Part shown: positions 8,152 through 17,185 of the stretch, piece after piece
How the letters are laid out: each line of letters begins with the position of its first letter
Position numbering within the stretch: the first letter of the stretch is position 1
Assembly: GCA_001899335.1 (NCBI GenBank)
Contig: MOYE01000001.1
Coordinates: forward strand, 305,845 to 339,532
Reading direction: 5' to 3'
Origin: Candidatus Gastranaerophilus phascolarcticola
GTDB lineage: Bacteria; Cyanobacteriota; Vampirovibrionia; Gastranaerophilales; Gastranaerophilaceae
Length of the DNA: 33,688 nucleotides
Notes under the pieces: generated by a model
Told to the model about the DNA's origin: nothing
Databases searched by the model: none
What the model saw: only the letters and a program-made list of their open reading frames with translations
Position numbers and translations under genes: made by a program

Positions 8152-11100
8152 TTATAAATCACCTAATGAAGATGGTGTTTCAAAGAAGTTGATGTTCAAC
8201 AACTCTGAATCGATGTCGGATAATGTTCTTCTTGGAGCAGCTTTTCTCAAGTCGTCCATATCAGTCATTAAGTCAACTTCGATACCGTCTTTTTTGGCAA
8301 CGGTTATGTCTAAACCGATACTTTGTAATTCTCTTACCAGTACTTTGAATGATTCAGGAATACCCGGTCTTGGAATATTGTCGCCTTTAACGATAGCTTC
8401 GTACGCTCTGTTACGTCCGTTAACGTCATCTGATTTGATTGTTAACATTTCTTGAAGAGTGTAAGCCGCACCGTATGCTTCCAATGCCCAAACTTCCATT
8501 TCCCCAAATCTTTGTCCGCCGAATTGCGCCTTACCACCGAGAGGTTGTTGTGTAACCAATGAGTAAGGACCTGTTGAACGAGCGTGGATTTTGTCGTCAA
8601 CTAAGTGGACAAGTTTCAAGATGTATGAAAGACCAACTGCTACAGGTTCATCGAATGTTTCACCTGTACGTCCGTCAATAAGTTTTACCTTACCTGATGG
8701 AAGAACCCAATCGCAGCCTGATTCTTTGATACCTTTCATCAACTCTTCACGAGTTACGATTTCTGATTGGTTATCGCCGTATCTTTCATCGAATGAAGGT
8801 GCTTCGTAGTGGTTTCCTGTCAAGTATGCAGCCAAACCTAATAATAATTCGTAAGTTTGACCTACGTTCATACGGGAAGGTACACCAAGTGGGTTCAACA
8901 CGATATCAACCGGTGTTCCGTCTGGTAAGAATGGCATATCTTCTTTTGGTAAGATACGTGATACGATACCTTTGTTACCGTGACGTCCTGAAAGTTTATC
9001 ACCAACAGAAACTTTACGTTTTTGTGCAATGTAAACTCTGATAACTGTGTTTGCACCAGGTGGAAGTTCGTCGCCTTTTTCTCTGTCAAATACTTTAACG
9101 TCGAGTACGCGGCCGCCTTCACCGTGTGGAACTCTTAATGAGTTATCTTTAACATCTCTTGCTTTTTCAGCAAAGATTGCTCTTAATAATTTTTCTTCAG
9201 GCGGGTGTTCAGATTCACCTTTCGGTGTAACTTTACCTACCAAAATATCATCTGCAAAAACTCTTGCACCGATACGAACGATACCGCGTTCATCCAAGTG
9301 TCTCAAAGCGTCTTCTGAAACGTTCGGAATTTCACGTGTAATTTCTTCAGGTCCGAGTTTTGTTTGTCTTGCGTCGATTTCTAGTTTTTCAATGTGAACT
9401 GATGTGAAGATATCATCGTGTACACATCTTTCTGATAACAAAATCGCGTCTTCATAGTTGTAACCTTCCCAAGGCATATACGCTACAAGAACGTTTTTAC
9501 CTAATGAAAGTTCACCTTGTGAAGTTGATGCACCGTCAGCGATTACGTCACCTGCTTTAACCTTGTCGCCTTCGTGAACAATCGGACGTTGGTTAATACA
9601 AGTATCTTGGTTACTTCTTACGTATTTCATTAATTGGTGAACGTGAGGAGTACCTTGTTGGTCTGTGACGATAATTTCTTCACCGACAACTCTTGTTACA
9701 GTACCGTCGCATTCAGCAACAGCAACCATACCGGAGTCTTTTGCAGCACGTGCTTCAAGACCTGTACCAACAACCGGACGTTGTGTGATAAGAAGAGGTA
9801 CTGCTTGACGTTGCATGTTAGAACCCATCAATGCACGGTTCGCGTCATCGTGTTCGATAAACGGAATTAATGAAGTCGCAACGGAGATAATCTGGATTGG
9901 AGAAACCCCAACGTAGTCGACTTTCTTAGATTCGCCCATTGTAAATTCTGAACGGTAACGAACCGGTACATATTCAGCTTTAATACTGTTATCAGGATTT
10001 AATTGGATGTCAGACGGAGCTACACGGTAGTTTTCGTCTTCGTCCGCTGTCATATAAACTACTTCGTCTGTTACAACACCGTCTTTAACAACAAAGAACG
10101 GAGATTCAACGAAACCGTAGTCGTTAACTTTTGCGTGAGTAGCCAAAGAACCAATCAAACCTGCGTTCGGACCTTCCGGAGTTTCTACCGGACAAATACG
10201 ACCGTAGTGTGATGGGTGGATGTCACGAACCGCGAAACCTGCGCGTTCTCTCATCAAACCGCCAGGTCCTAATGCTGAAATACGTCTTTTGTGAGTTAAT
10301 TCTGCAAGAGGGTTGGTTTGGTCCATGAACTGTGACAATTGTGAACTTCCGAAGAATTCTTTCAATGAAGCGATTAACGGTTTTGTGTTCAAGAGGTTAA
10401 GAGGTGTTAAAGTTTCTGAATCTTGAAGAGTCATTCTTTCTTTAACAATTCTTTCAATTCTTGATAAACCAACTCTGAATTGGTTTTGTAAAAGTTCGCC
10501 GACTGAACGGATTCTTCTGTTACCCAAGTGGTCGATATCGTCAACAACGCCTTCGTCATAAGTTAAGTTGATTAAGTATTCGATTGACGCTACGATATCT
10601 TGTACAGTCAATGTTCTTTGGTTTTTAGGTATATTTAAGTTTAATTTTTTATTTAATTTGTAACGACCTACACGACCGATGTCGTATTTCTTTTCGTCGA
10701 AGAAACGTGATTCTAAGATTTGACGTCCGCCTTGAGCTGATGCAGGATCGCCAGGTCTTAATTTTTTGTAAACTTCGATTAAAGCGTCATCTGTAGTTTC
10801 GGTTGTATCTTTATCAAGAGTTTTCTTTAAGAACTCGAAGTGAGTGAATAAAGATTCCATTTCAGAAACAGTGATACCCATAGCTTTCAACAATGTTGTA
10901 GCAAGGATTTTTCTGTTTTTGTCGATTTTAACGTAGATTAAATCGTTGGAATCTGTTTCAATCTTCAACCAAGCTCCGCGGTTAGGAATCATTGTTGCGT
11001 TGTATAAACGTTTTCCGGCAGGAGAGATTTCTCTCTTGAAGTAAACGCCAGGAGAACGAACAATTTGGGAAACGATAACACGTTCCGCACCGTTAACAAT

Positions 11101-11469
11101 GAAAGTACCTTTGTCAGTCATTGTCGGAATATCACCGATATAGACTTCTTGTTCTTTAATTTCACCGCTGTCACGGTTGACTAATCTAACCATTACGCGA
11201 AGTTGTTTTGCATAAGTTGCATCGTGGATGCGAGCTTCTTCAATAGTATACTTTGCGTTGTCGAATGTATAGTTCGGCAAGAAGTGTAATTCTAAACGTC
11301 CTGTGTAGTCTTTAACAGGAGAGAAAGAAAGTAATTCTTCTTTCAAACCTTCTTTTAAAAACCATTCAAACGATTTTTTTTGCACTTCAATAAGATCAGG
11401 TAAGTCATCCAATCTGGTATGTGGGATACCCATTGGTGTTACTCGTTTTGCATATTTTGTGTTAGACAT
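8152..11469 (-). CDS. rpoB: DNA-directed RNA polymerase subunit beta (RpoB)
   Basis: 1105 residues, close to cyanobacterial RpoB length. The rifampicin-pocket region is recognisable ([23 protein letters not shown], then SALGPGGL). The conserved C-terminal block with [14 protein letters not shown], the [19 protein letters not shown] segment and [20 protein letters not shown] are all intact. The ATG at 11467-11469 is preferred to the adjoining in-frame TTG because GAGGTG lies 5 bases upstream. Unlike the usual bacterial order, rplJ and rplL are not upstream; the gene has its own promoter and a leader of about 160 bases. Confidence 0.97.
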   Translation of the reverse strand: MSNTKYAKRVTPMGIPHTRLDDLPDLIEVQKKSFEWFLKEGLKEELLSFSPVKDYTGRLELHFLPNYTFDNAKYTIEEARIHDATYAKQLRVMVRLVNRDSGEIKEQEVYIGDIPTMTDKGTFIVNGAERVIVSQIVRSPGVYFKREISPAGKRLYNATMIPNRGAWLKIETDSNDLIYVKIDKNRKILATTLLKAMGITVSEMESLFTHFEFLKKTLDKDTTETTDDALIEVYKKLRPGDPASAQGGRQILESRFFDEKKYDIGRVGRYKLNKKLNLNIPKNQRTLTVQDIVASIEYLINLTYDEGVVDDIDHLGNRRIRSVGELLQNQFRVGLSRIERIVKERMTLQDSETLTPLNLLNTKPLIASLKEFFGSSQLSQFMDQTNPLAELTHKRRISALGPGGLMRERAGFAVRDIHPSHYGRICPVETPEGPNAGLIGSLATHAKVNDYGFVESPFFVVKDGVVTDEVVYMTADEDENYRVAPSDIQLNPDNSIKAEYVPVRYRSEFTMGESKKVDYVGVSPIQIISVATSLIPFIEHDDANRALMGSNMQRQAVPLLITQRPVVGTGLEARAAKDSGMVAVAECDGTVTRVVGEEIIVTDQQGTPHVHQLMKYVRSNQDTCINQRPIVHEGDKVKAGDVIADGASTSQGELSLGKNVLVAYMPWEGYNYEDAILLSERCVHDDIFTSVHIEKLEIDARQTKLGPEEITREIPNVSEDALRHLDERGIVRIGARVFADDILVGKVTPKGESEHPPEEKLLRAIFAEKARDVKDNSLRVPHGEGGRVLDVKVFDREKGDELPPGANTVIRVYIAQKRKVSVGDKLSGRHGNKGIVSRILPKEDMPFLPDGTPVDIVLNPLGVPSRMNVGQTYELLLGLAAYLTGNHYEAPSFDERYGDNQSEIVTREELMKGIKESGCDWVLPSGKVKLIDGRTGETFDEPVAVGLSYILKLVHLVDDKIHARSTGPYSLVTQQPLGGKAQFGGQRFGEMEVWALEAYGAAYTLQEMLTIKSDDVNGRNRAYEAIVKGDNIPRPGIPESFKVLVRELQSIGLDITVAKKDGIEVDLMTDMDDLRKAAPRRTLSDIDSELLNINFFETPSSLGDL

Positions 11470-11548
11470 CAATTCACCTCGTCTATGTACTTACTATCTA
11501 TATATAAAAATTTCTTTTTATTCTGCTTTGTCTTCTTTGTTTAGACAG

Positions 11549-11598
11549 CGTAGCTGCTACGGCTCGCGGTTCAGCGAGGCGGTGCAGCGAAGAACTGC
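11549..11598 (-). promoter_or_regulatory. GC-rich triple-hairpin element in the rpoB leader
   Basis: The rpoB leader contains three short consecutive stem-loops: GCAG/CTGC (11584-11598), CTCGC/GCGAG (11563-11578) and CGTAG-CAG-CTACG (11549-11561). Its GC content is well above that of its surroundings. It could act in translational or transcriptional control of rpoB, or be a repeat insertion. A related-looking patch lies before rplO. Confidence 0.4.
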
Positions 11599-11636
11599 TT
11601 TACTTCGTGAAAATAGGCACAACTAACCCAAGTTAA

Positions 11637-11645
11637 ATTATACCA
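11637..11645 (-). promoter_or_regulatory. rpoB operon promoter (extended -10)
   Basis: On the minus strand TGG-TATAAT forms an extended -10 (TATAAT is the complement of 11637-11642). TTGTAT lies 15 bases upstream and TTGACG a little further off as imperfect -35 candidates. The predicted start near 11630 leaves a leader of about 160 bases. Confidence 0.55.
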
Positions 11646-11711
11646 TGTTAATAAATCATACAACGTCAATATTTATAGTCAATATAACACTCTATTAAAT
11701 TTAATGTTTTT

Positions 11712-11728
11712 TAACAATATGTTATACT
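11712..11728 (+). promoter_or_regulatory. Promoter of the structured RNA with TAACA-ATA-TGTTA palindrome
   Basis: Extended -10 TGT-TATACT (TATACT 11723-11728). The 13-bp palindrome TAACAATATGTTA (11712-11724) overlaps it with the same offset as in the prepilin copy 2 promoter. The -35 is weak (AT-rich). Confidence 0.5.
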
Positions 11729-11734
11729 ATTGCT

Positions 11735-11981
11735 ATCAGAGGGTTTGCGCTGCTCGTCGCTTTTGAAAAGTATTGGAAATAAAGGATTTCTGAAATCCTG
11801 ATTTTTCAATAGTTTAGCCCGGATGGCTATGTTAGGTGTGTGCCTCGTATAAATAGATGAGTTTTAACTGCCGCGCTAAAGTTTTTTTTTGTTGGAGCGA
11901 ATGTATGAACATGAAGGATGCGGGAAATCCCGTATCTCCTCCCCAAGTCTGGTAGCCGTTCAATAGAATGGCTTTTTTTTT
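11735..11981 (+). ncRNA. Probable structured non-coding RNA, unassigned (6S-like layout or leader element)
   Basis: A stretch without a protein gene, bounded by an extended -10 and a terminator. The predicted 5' end ATCAGA-GGG (11735-11743) can pair with CCC-AAG-TCTGGT (11942-11953), closing the molecule. Inside are a long stem (11771-11779 with 11803-11811, capped by AGGATTT/AAATCCT), a small TAGCC/GGCTA hairpin (11815-11829) and GATGCGGG/CCCGTATC (11917-11936). A closed rod of about 220 nt with central unpaired parts resembles 6S RNA in outline, but I recognise no diagnostic sequence. Alternatively it is a leader controlling the thioredoxin-ccdA operon downstream; a separate TATAAT at 12027 argues against that. 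Motifs of tmRNA, RNase P, SRP RNA and T-box leaders are absent. Confidence 0.45.
11954..11981 (+). terminator. Rho-independent terminator of the structured RNA
   Basis: 8-bp stem AGCCGTTC/GAATGGCT (one G-T pair), loop AATA, followed by nine T. Confidence 0.9.
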
Positions 11982-12026
11982 ATGTCTAAATTATCCCCTA
12001 CGGCAATTCACTTCCTATGTTTATCA

Positions 12027-12032
12027 TATAAT
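12027..12032 (+). promoter_or_regulatory. Candidate -10 of the thioredoxin-ccdA-ribH operon
   Basis: A TATAAT lies 25 bases before the first ATG (12058), which would give a leader of about 20 bases. No convincing -35 is seen, so this is tentative. Confidence 0.35.
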
Positions 12033-12057
12033 TATTAAAGCAAAAGGAGAAATGTTT

Positions 12058-12453
12058 ATGAAAAAAACTTTGTTGATAGTTTGTATGATTTTTGCATTGC
12101 CGGTTATTGCGTATGCACTTTTGCTTTCTAAGCAGCCTGCTGCTACTGATGTTGCTATTGCTGCAACGGGCATGCCCCAAATGATTAAATTCTCTGCGCC
12201 TATGTGTTCTGATTGTCAGGCGATGGCAGAAGTCTTGAGCCAGGTTGAGCCTCAATATAAAGACCGTGTGGAATTTGTTGAAATTTCTGTAAACCAAAAG
12301 TCACCGCAGGTTGCCGAAATGATTAAAAAATATAACGTTAAACTCGTTCCGACTATGATTTTTACAAACGCTAAGGGTGAACAGGTCGCACGCGTTGAGG
12401 GTTCTATGCCTAAAGAAGAATTGGTTAAATATTTAGAACAAGGATTACAATAA
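12058..12453 (+). CDS. Membrane-anchored or exported thioredoxin-like protein
   Basis: 131 residues. An N-terminal hydrophobic segment (residues 4-24, KKTLLIVCMIFALPVIAYAL) acts as signal or anchor, followed by a thioredoxin fold with active site C50-S-D-C53 and the cis-proline stretch VKLVPT near 100. The ATG at 12058 is chosen because AAGGAG lies 8 bases upstream and it starts directly with the signal; longer in-frame starts run into the terminator. Its stop overlaps the ccdA start by one base. With CcdA as reductant donor it probably keeps extracytoplasmic thiols reduced, for example in cytochrome maturation or disulfide turnover of exported proteins. The exact client is unknown. Confidence 0.85.
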   Translation: MKKTLLIVCMIFALPVIAYALLLSKQPAATDVAIAATGMPQMIKFSAPMCSDCQAMAEVLSQVEPQYKDRVEFVEISVNQKSPQVAEMIKKYNVKLVPTMIFTNAKGEQVARVEGSMPKEELVKYLEQGLQ

Positions 12454-13157
12454 TGGAAAATTTCGCAAATTTATTCGCAGGTGAAAACAGTTTATTAATA
12501 CTTTTTGCGCTATCGTTTTTTGGTGGACTTGTAGCTTCAATTTCTCCGTGTTCGTTGGCAATGTTACCGATTATCGTTGGTTATGTCGGCGGCTACGGTG
12601 AATCTAAACCCTCTAAAACTTTATTGCAAATGTTAATGTTCGTTTTAGGTACGGCGGTTGTTTTCACTGTTATCGGAATAATTTGTGCGATTACAGGTAA
12701 GGTTTTTGCATCGTTTTCAGGCGGATATTTCGGGCTTATTTTGGCGGGTATTATTCTCGTTATGGGCTTGAAACTTTTGGGAGTACTGGATTTTGAACTT
12801 CCGGTGCTCGTAAAAGAAATGCCTAAAAACGAAGGCATGAACCAATATGTTTACCCTATTTTGCTGGGGGGAATGTTTGCGCTTGCAGGAACACCTTGTT
12901 CAACACCGATTTTGGCAGGGATTATGGCGTTTGCCTCTTTGAACGCTAATATCCCGAACGCTGTGATAATGCTATTTTTGTTCTCATTGGGTCAAGGTTT
13001 GATTTTAATCATTGCTGGTGTTCTGACTTCTAAAATTAAGTCTATGAAAAACTTTTATATGGTTTCGGATTTCCTCTTAAAAGTCAGCGGATTTTTGCTT
13101 GTCGTAGCGTCTATGTATATTTATTATAAGATTTTTGCACCACTTATTGTCAAATAA
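12453..13157 (+). CDS. ccdA: Cytochrome c biogenesis protein CcdA/DsbD-type transmembrane electron carrier
   Basis: A 234-residue polytopic membrane protein with about six hydrophobic segments. Two Pro-Cys motifs, SISPCSLAMLP (Cys33) and AGTPCSTPILAG (Cys149), lie in equivalent helices and form the redox pair that passes electrons from cytoplasmic thioredoxin across the membrane. It is translationally coupled to the upstream thioredoxin-like gene (TAATG overlap), its likely periplasmic partner. No cytochrome c or ccsB gene is nearby, so the pathway served is open. Confidence 0.9.
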   Translation: MENFANLFAGENSLLILFALSFFGGLVASISPCSLAMLPIIVGYVGGYGESKPSKTLLQMLMFVLGTAVVFTVIGIICAITGKVFASFSGGYFGLILAGIILVMGLKLLGVLDFELPVLVKEMPKNEGMNQYVYPILLGGMFALAGTPCSTPILAGIMAFASLNANIPNAVIMLFLFSLGQGLILIIAGVLTSKIKSMKNFYMVSDFLLKVSGFLLVVASMYIYYKIFAPLIVK

Positions 13158-13199
13158 CTTTAAATGCGCTATTATAGGATTTAAGGAGAAATGTGTATT

Positions 13200-13661
13200 A
13201 TGAAAATATATGAAGGTCAGCTGGTTGCGACGAGTGAGAAATTTTGTATCATTATCGCAAGATTTAATGATTTTATCGGCTCAAAACTTTTAGAGGGCGC
13301 AATTGATGAACTTAAACGCCACGGAGTAAAAGAAGAAAATATTGATGTGGTAAAGGTTCCGGGAGCTTTTGAAATCCCTGTTGTTGCGCAGAAAACTGCA
13401 AAATCCGGTAAATATAACGCGGTTATTACACTTGGTGCTGTAATTAAGGGTTCAACGCCGCACTTTGATTATGTGAGCGCAGAAGTTTCCAAAGGCGTTG
13501 CGTCTGTAAGTCTGCAAACAGGCGTTCCTGTAATCTTTGGCGTGCTTACAACAGACAGCATTGAACAGGCAATCGAACGCGCAGGCACAAAAGCAGGCAA
13601 TAAGGGTTCTGATGCTGCTAAAACCGCTATTGAAATGGCTAATTTACTAAAAACTTTATAA
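13200..13661 (+). CDS. ribH: 6,7-dimethyl-8-ribityllumazine synthase
   Basis: 153 residues. It condenses 5-amino-6-ribitylamino-uracil with 3,4-dihydroxy-2-butanone 4-phosphate, the penultimate step of riboflavin synthesis. Visible hallmarks are ARFNDFIG, the phosphate/substrate loop [23 protein letters not shown] and [16 protein letters not shown]. The ATG at 13200 is used because AAGGAG sits 11 bases before it and only 2 bases before the alternative ATG at 13191. The other rib genes are not in the window. Confidence 0.95.
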   Translation: MKIYEGQLVATSEKFCIIIARFNDFIGSKLLEGAIDELKRHGVKEENIDVVKVPGAFEIPVVAQKTAKSGKYNAVITLGAVIKGSTPHFDYVSAEVSKGVASVSLQTGVPVIFGVLTTDSIEQAIERAGTKAGNKGSDAAKTAIEMANLLKTL

Positions 13662-13671
13662 GGAATAGCTT

Positions 13672-14565
13672 ATGAGTGAAATCATCACTGAAAGCAGAAA
13701 TCAAAATACTATAGATATTGATTTGCTGCCGACATTGGAAATTGTAAAGAAGATTAATGAGGAAGACAAGCAGGTGGCGCTTGCGGTCGAAGAGGCGCAA
13801 AATGAGATTGCGCAGGCCGTTGATTTAATTTCAAAACAATTTTTGCGCGGCGGAAGATTATTTTATTTTGGAGCCGGAACGTCAGGACGCCTTGGGGTTC
13901 TTGATGCCTCTGAATGCCCGCCGACTTTCAGTGTTGAGCCGACTATGGTTCAGGGAATTATCGCCGGCGGCGATATCGCGCTTAGAACGGCTGTTGAGGG
14001 CGCAGAAGATGATTTCAACTTAGGGTGTATGGATGCCGAAATCCTGGATAAAGAAGATGTCGCAGTCGTAATTTCTGCAAGTGGAAATCCGAAATATCTT
14101 CTCGGGGTTTTGAGTGTTGCCGAAGAAAAAGGTGTTAAAACAGTTGCTGTTACCTGTAACCCTAAAGGTAAAATCGCACAGGAAGCCGGAATTGTTATTT
14201 GTGCCGAAGTCGGAGCAGAAGTTATTGCGGGTTCCAGCCGTTTGAAAGCGGGAACGGCGCAGAAGATGATTTTGAACATGCTCACAACCGCATCTATGAT
14301 TAAAATAGGTAAAACTTACGAGAACCTTATGATTGACCTTAAAGCAACTAACGAAAAACTTAAAGACCGTGCAATTCGTATAGTTGCAAATATTGCAGAT
14401 GTGAGTTATAGTAAAGCATTAGAGTCCCTTTTGGACACAAACTGGGAGATTAAAACATCAATTGTATCCCTTGTGAAATCAATTGATAAGGAAGACGCAA
14501 GGCTTGAATTAAAACGTGCTTGCGGAGTATTGAGAAAAGTATTAAAAAAGAAGATTGAGGTATAG
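13672..14565 (+). CDS. murQ: N-acetylmuramic acid 6-phosphate etherase
   Basis: 297 residues. It removes lactate from MurNAc-6-phosphate to give GlcNAc-6-phosphate, a step of peptidoglycan recycling. The SIS sugar-isomerase domain shows GAGTSGRLGVLDASECPPTF, the family signature, near residues 65-85. The KAGTAQKMILNML segment and the C-terminal helical region are typical. It is 10 bases after ribH and its stop overlaps the region just before gpsA. No anmK or MurNAc transporter is adjacent. Confidence 0.95.
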   Translation: MSEIITESRNQNTIDIDLLPTLEIVKKINEEDKQVALAVEEAQNEIAQAVDLISKQFLRGGRLFYFGAGTSGRLGVLDASECPPTFSVEPTMVQGIIAGGDIALRTAVEGAEDDFNLGCMDAEILDKEDVAVVISASGNPKYLLGVLSVAEEKGVKTVAVTCNPKGKIAQEAGIVICAEVGAEVIAGSSRLKAGTAQKMILNMLTTASMIKIGKTYENLMIDLKATNEKLKDRAIRIVANIADVSYSKALESLLDTNWEIKTSIVSLVKSIDKEDARLELKRACGVLRKVLKKKIEV

Positions 14566-14567
14566 TG

Positions 14568-15569
14568 ATGAAATTAACAGTCTTAGGAGCAGGTTGCTGG
14601 GGGTTAACATTAGCGTGGTTATTGACCGATAATTTTGATGAAATTACGGTTTGGGGACGCGCGCAGGATTTGACTGAAGACCTTATAAAAAACAAACACT
14701 GTTCAAAACCTTTGGAAGTGCAGCTTGATGATAAGATTGAAGTTACATCAGACCTCGCAAGCGCGATTAGCGGCGCAGAAATTATTTTATCGGTTGTTGC
14801 GACATCCGGAACCCGTGATGTTTGTGAACAGTTGAAAAAAGCAGGAATTAAACCTGAACAAATTTTGGTTAATGCCTCAAAAGGAATTGAACTTCCGTCA
14901 CTGAAAAGAATGTCAGAAGTTATCAAAGATGTACTTCCAGAACAAAAATTAGTAACGCTTTCCGGTCCTACGCTTGCAAAAGAAGTTTTGCAGGGTAAAC
15001 CTACCGCAGCATCTGTTGCTTGTGAAGATATTGAAACCGCAGAAGTTGTTCAAAAAGCCTGCACTGTTCCAAATAAATTCAGACTTTATACAAACACAGA
15101 TGTTGTCGGCGTAGAGCTTGGCGGCAGTTTGAAAAACGTTATTGCAATTGCATCAGGTTTTGCAAAAACAATGGGGCTTGGCGACAACTGTACCGGGGCG
15201 CTTTTAACCCGTGGTATGGCAGAAATCGTTCGTGTCAGCCTCCGTTTAGGTGCAAACCCGTCAACTTTATACGGGCTTTCCGGAATGGGTGATTTAATCG
15301 CAACCTGCTCAAGCCCTATGTCAAGAAACTACACTGTAGGTGCTATGCTGGCACGAGGCAAAAAGATTGACGATATCTTAGCCGAGCTTGGTTCTGTTGC
15401 AGAGGGTGTTAAAACTTCACGTGCGATTTGTGAACTTGCGAAAAAACTTGAAATAGACGCTCCTGTATCAAACGCAATTTATGAAGCTGTTTACACTGAT
15501 ATTACACCGGAACAGCTCTTGGCAAAACTTATGAATAGAAAGTTGAAAGAAGAAGAAAGATATGTTTAA
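14568..15569 (+). CDS. gpsA: Glycerol-3-phosphate dehydrogenase [NAD(P)+]
   Basis: 333 residues. It reduces dihydroxyacetone phosphate to sn-glycerol 3-phosphate for phospholipid synthesis. The dinucleotide fold opens with LGAGCWGLTLA (GxGxxG). The catalytic Lys lies in ELGGSLKNVIAIASG, and GLSGMGDLIATCSSPMSRN is the C-terminal signature. The start is ATG 14568, with GAGG 7 bases upstream, not the overlapping GTG at 14565. It overlaps the next gene by 8 bases. Confidence 0.95.
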   Translation: MKLTVLGAGCWGLTLAWLLTDNFDEITVWGRAQDLTEDLIKNKHCSKPLEVQLDDKIEVTSDLASAISGAEIILSVVATSGTRDVCEQLKKAGIKPEQILVNASKGIELPSLKRMSEVIKDVLPEQKLVTLSGPTLAKEVLQGKPTAASVACEDIETAEVVQKACTVPNKFRLYTNTDVVGVELGGSLKNVIAIASGFAKTMGLGDNCTGALLTRGMAEIVRVSLRLGANPSTLYGLSGMGDLIATCSSPMSRNYTVGAMLARGKKIDDILAELGSVAEGVKTSRAICELAKKLEIDAPVSNAIYEAVYTDITPEQLLAKLMNRKLKEEERYV

Positions 15570-16497
15570 GTTTGCGACCCTCTATTTGAAAAATACATTC
15601 TATCCTTTGAACGTGCCTGATTCCGTTAAACTTGAAGACGGTCAGCTCGTACTTGTTCGTACGGAAAAAGGGGAAGAAGCTCTAAAAGCAATAGAGGTTA
15701 GTCCGCAAATTGCAGCGGTTTGGGAAAATAGTAAGAAAAAGCCAGAGCCATTACAGGTTATACGTGTGCTTTCACAAAAAGACTTGCAGACACTTGAAGA
15801 AATTAAAAAAGATGAAGTTACATCATTCTTTAAATGTCAGGCTCTTGTAAAGCAACATAAACTTTCAATGAATTTGGTTCAATGCAGGATAACATTTGAC
15901 CGCCGCAAAATTACTTTTTACTATACAGCGCCGGAAAGAGTTGATTTTCGTGCGTTATTGAAAGATTTAACACAAGTTTTCACTCGTGTAAGAATTGATT
16001 TGCGACATATCGGTGTGCGCGACGAAACCTCAATACTTGACGGTATGGGCGTTTGCGGAAAACCTTTCTGCTGCTCCAGTTTTTTGAGAAAATTTGAGGC
16101 AATAAATATTAAATACGCAAAAGATCAAGGCATGCCGATTACGCCGGGTAAAATTTCCGGTACTTGCGGCAGACTATTGTGCTGCCTTACTTACGAGTAT
16201 TCAAATTACATTGAAGTCGCCAAAGGAATGCCGCCTGTAGGCTCATCCGTAATGACTCCTGACGGACTTGGTAAAGTTTGTTATCTTCAATTCCTCAACG
16301 GAACCGTTGCCGTTAAAATGGAAGACGGAAAAACAAAAGAGTTTCCGAAAGATGATATTGAAATGGTTGATGCAGATGTTAACGTTGAGATTGACGTACC
16401 TCCGACAATGAATAATTACGGAGAGGATTCAGGCGTCGATATGCGGACAATCAGACAACTTGAAGATGATAGAAACAGTTCTACCGGTAATGTTTAG
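15562..16497 (+). CDS. ricT: PSP1 domain protein, RicT/YaaT-like
   Basis: 311 residues with a PSP1 C-terminal domain across roughly residues 60-215. The conserved cysteines GVCGKPFCC (165, 170, 171) and TCGRLLCC (202, 207, 208) are present; in Bacillus, related cysteines of the RicA/F/T complex hold Fe-S clusters. RicT-family proteins affect mRNA processing by RNase Y and phosphorelay-dependent development. RicA and RicF are not seen nearby, so the protein may act alone or with distant partners. It starts inside the 3' end of gpsA and its last 17 bases overlap the converging gene. The symbol is assigned by family resemblance. Confidence 0.8.
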   Translation: MFKFATLYLKNTFYPLNVPDSVKLEDGQLVLVRTEKGEEALKAIEVSPQIAAVWENSKKKPEPLQVIRVLSQKDLQTLEEIKKDEVTSFFKCQALVKQHKLSMNLVQCRITFDRRKITFYYTAPERVDFRALLKDLTQVFTRVRIDLRHIGVRDETSILDGMGVCGKPFCCSSFLRKFEAINIKYAKDQGMPITPGKISGTCGRLLCCLTYEYSNYIEVAKGMPPVGSSVMTPDGLGKVCYLQFLNGTVAVKMEDGKTKEFPKDDIEMVDADVNVEIDVPPTMNNYGEDSGVDMRTIRQLEDDRNSSTGNV

Positions 16498-17149
16498 TCT
16501 TTAAATATTTTTCTGCGATTTTGCGTGAAAATTTTGTTTTTTCCGCAAACGTTACTATCATTTTTGACTCTTTTTCATCGGGATAAGTCGATACTATCGC
16601 GGTTATATCCCGACCGGAAGAAGTGTCTTTTATATTTATTTTTGCGTATTTCAAATCCTTGTTTAATGCTTTCCATTTTCCGAGTTCTACAATATCAATA
16701 TCATCAAATTTTATAGGCGCAGCTTTGTGCTTTTTAGCAAGTTTTAACATGTCCGCTTTTAATTCGGCTTTGTCATCTTTGCTTAGGTCTAAAAGAGGTT
16801 TATCTTTCGTGTCAATTACAACCATTTTTTGACCGCTTTTGATATCCTCTGCAATAACGGTGTCATAACCCATTAACCCCTTAACTTCTGTGATTTCGTA
16901 GTCCCCTGAAACCTTTTTAGTAAACATTGTAGACTTAATTGCATTCCAAACTATTTCGCCGATTTCTTTGAGTGAAAGTTCGGTGAAAGTTTTTCCGCTT
17001 TTTTCTATTTCGGTTTGTAACTCAATGTTAACTTTTTTTACAGTCGGAATGACGTTCGCATCAAGATACTCCTTTCCGCCTATAGAAAGAAATCCTATTA
17101 TCGCAAGGATAATGATTGCCAGATTTATAATATTTCTTAAACATCCCAT
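16481..17149 (-). CDS. Unknown membrane-anchored protein
   Basis: 222 residues, not recognised. An N-terminal hydrophobic helix (residues 7-24, INLAIIILAIIGFLSIGG) is followed by a charged, lysine-rich soluble part that is probably extracytoplasmic. There is no lipobox and no catalytic motif. AAAGG lies 9 bases before the ATG. It converges on the RicT gene with a 17-bp overlap and is divergent from mutS with 36 bp between starts, so it probably shares that promoter region. Confidence 0.7.
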   Translation of the reverse strand: MGCLRNIINLAIIILAIIGFLSIGGKEYLDANVIPTVKKVNIELQTEIEKSGKTFTELSLKEIGEIVWNAIKSTMFTKKVSGDYEITEVKGLMGYDTVIAEDIKSGQKMVVIDTKDKPLLDLSKDDKAELKADMLKLAKKHKAAPIKFDDIDIVELGKWKALNKDLKYAKINIKDTSSGRDITAIVSTYPDEKESKMIVTFAEKTKFSRKIAEKYLKTKHYR

Positions 17150-17165
17150 ACAATTAAACCTTTTT

Positions 17166-17176
17166 CATGCTATAAT
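17166..17176 (+). promoter_or_regulatory. mutS promoter; -10 almost abuts the start codon
   Basis: Extended -10 TGC-TATAAT (TATAAT 17171-17176). The mutS ATG begins 10 bases later, so the expected transcription start is at or within a few bases of the ATG. No Shine-Dalgarno is present. The -35 is weak. Confidence 0.6.
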
Positions 17177-17185
17177 GATTTTACT

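Noticed and set aside
8793..9397. Plus-strand frames inside rpoB
   Set aside because: They are shadows of the highly conserved rpoB reading frame.
11815..11880. tRNA-like start (GCCCGGATGGC) inside the structured RNA
   Set aside because: No T-arm sequence, no matching acceptor end and no cloverleaf can be formed.
11968..12057. Longer start for the thioredoxin-like gene
   Set aside because: It begins inside the terminator stem and T-run; the ATG at 12058 has a proper ribosome site and signal sequence.
14450..14926. 158-codon minus-strand frame across murQ/gpsA
   Set aside because: It lies wholly antisense to two well-conserved genes and has no family resemblance or ribosome site.
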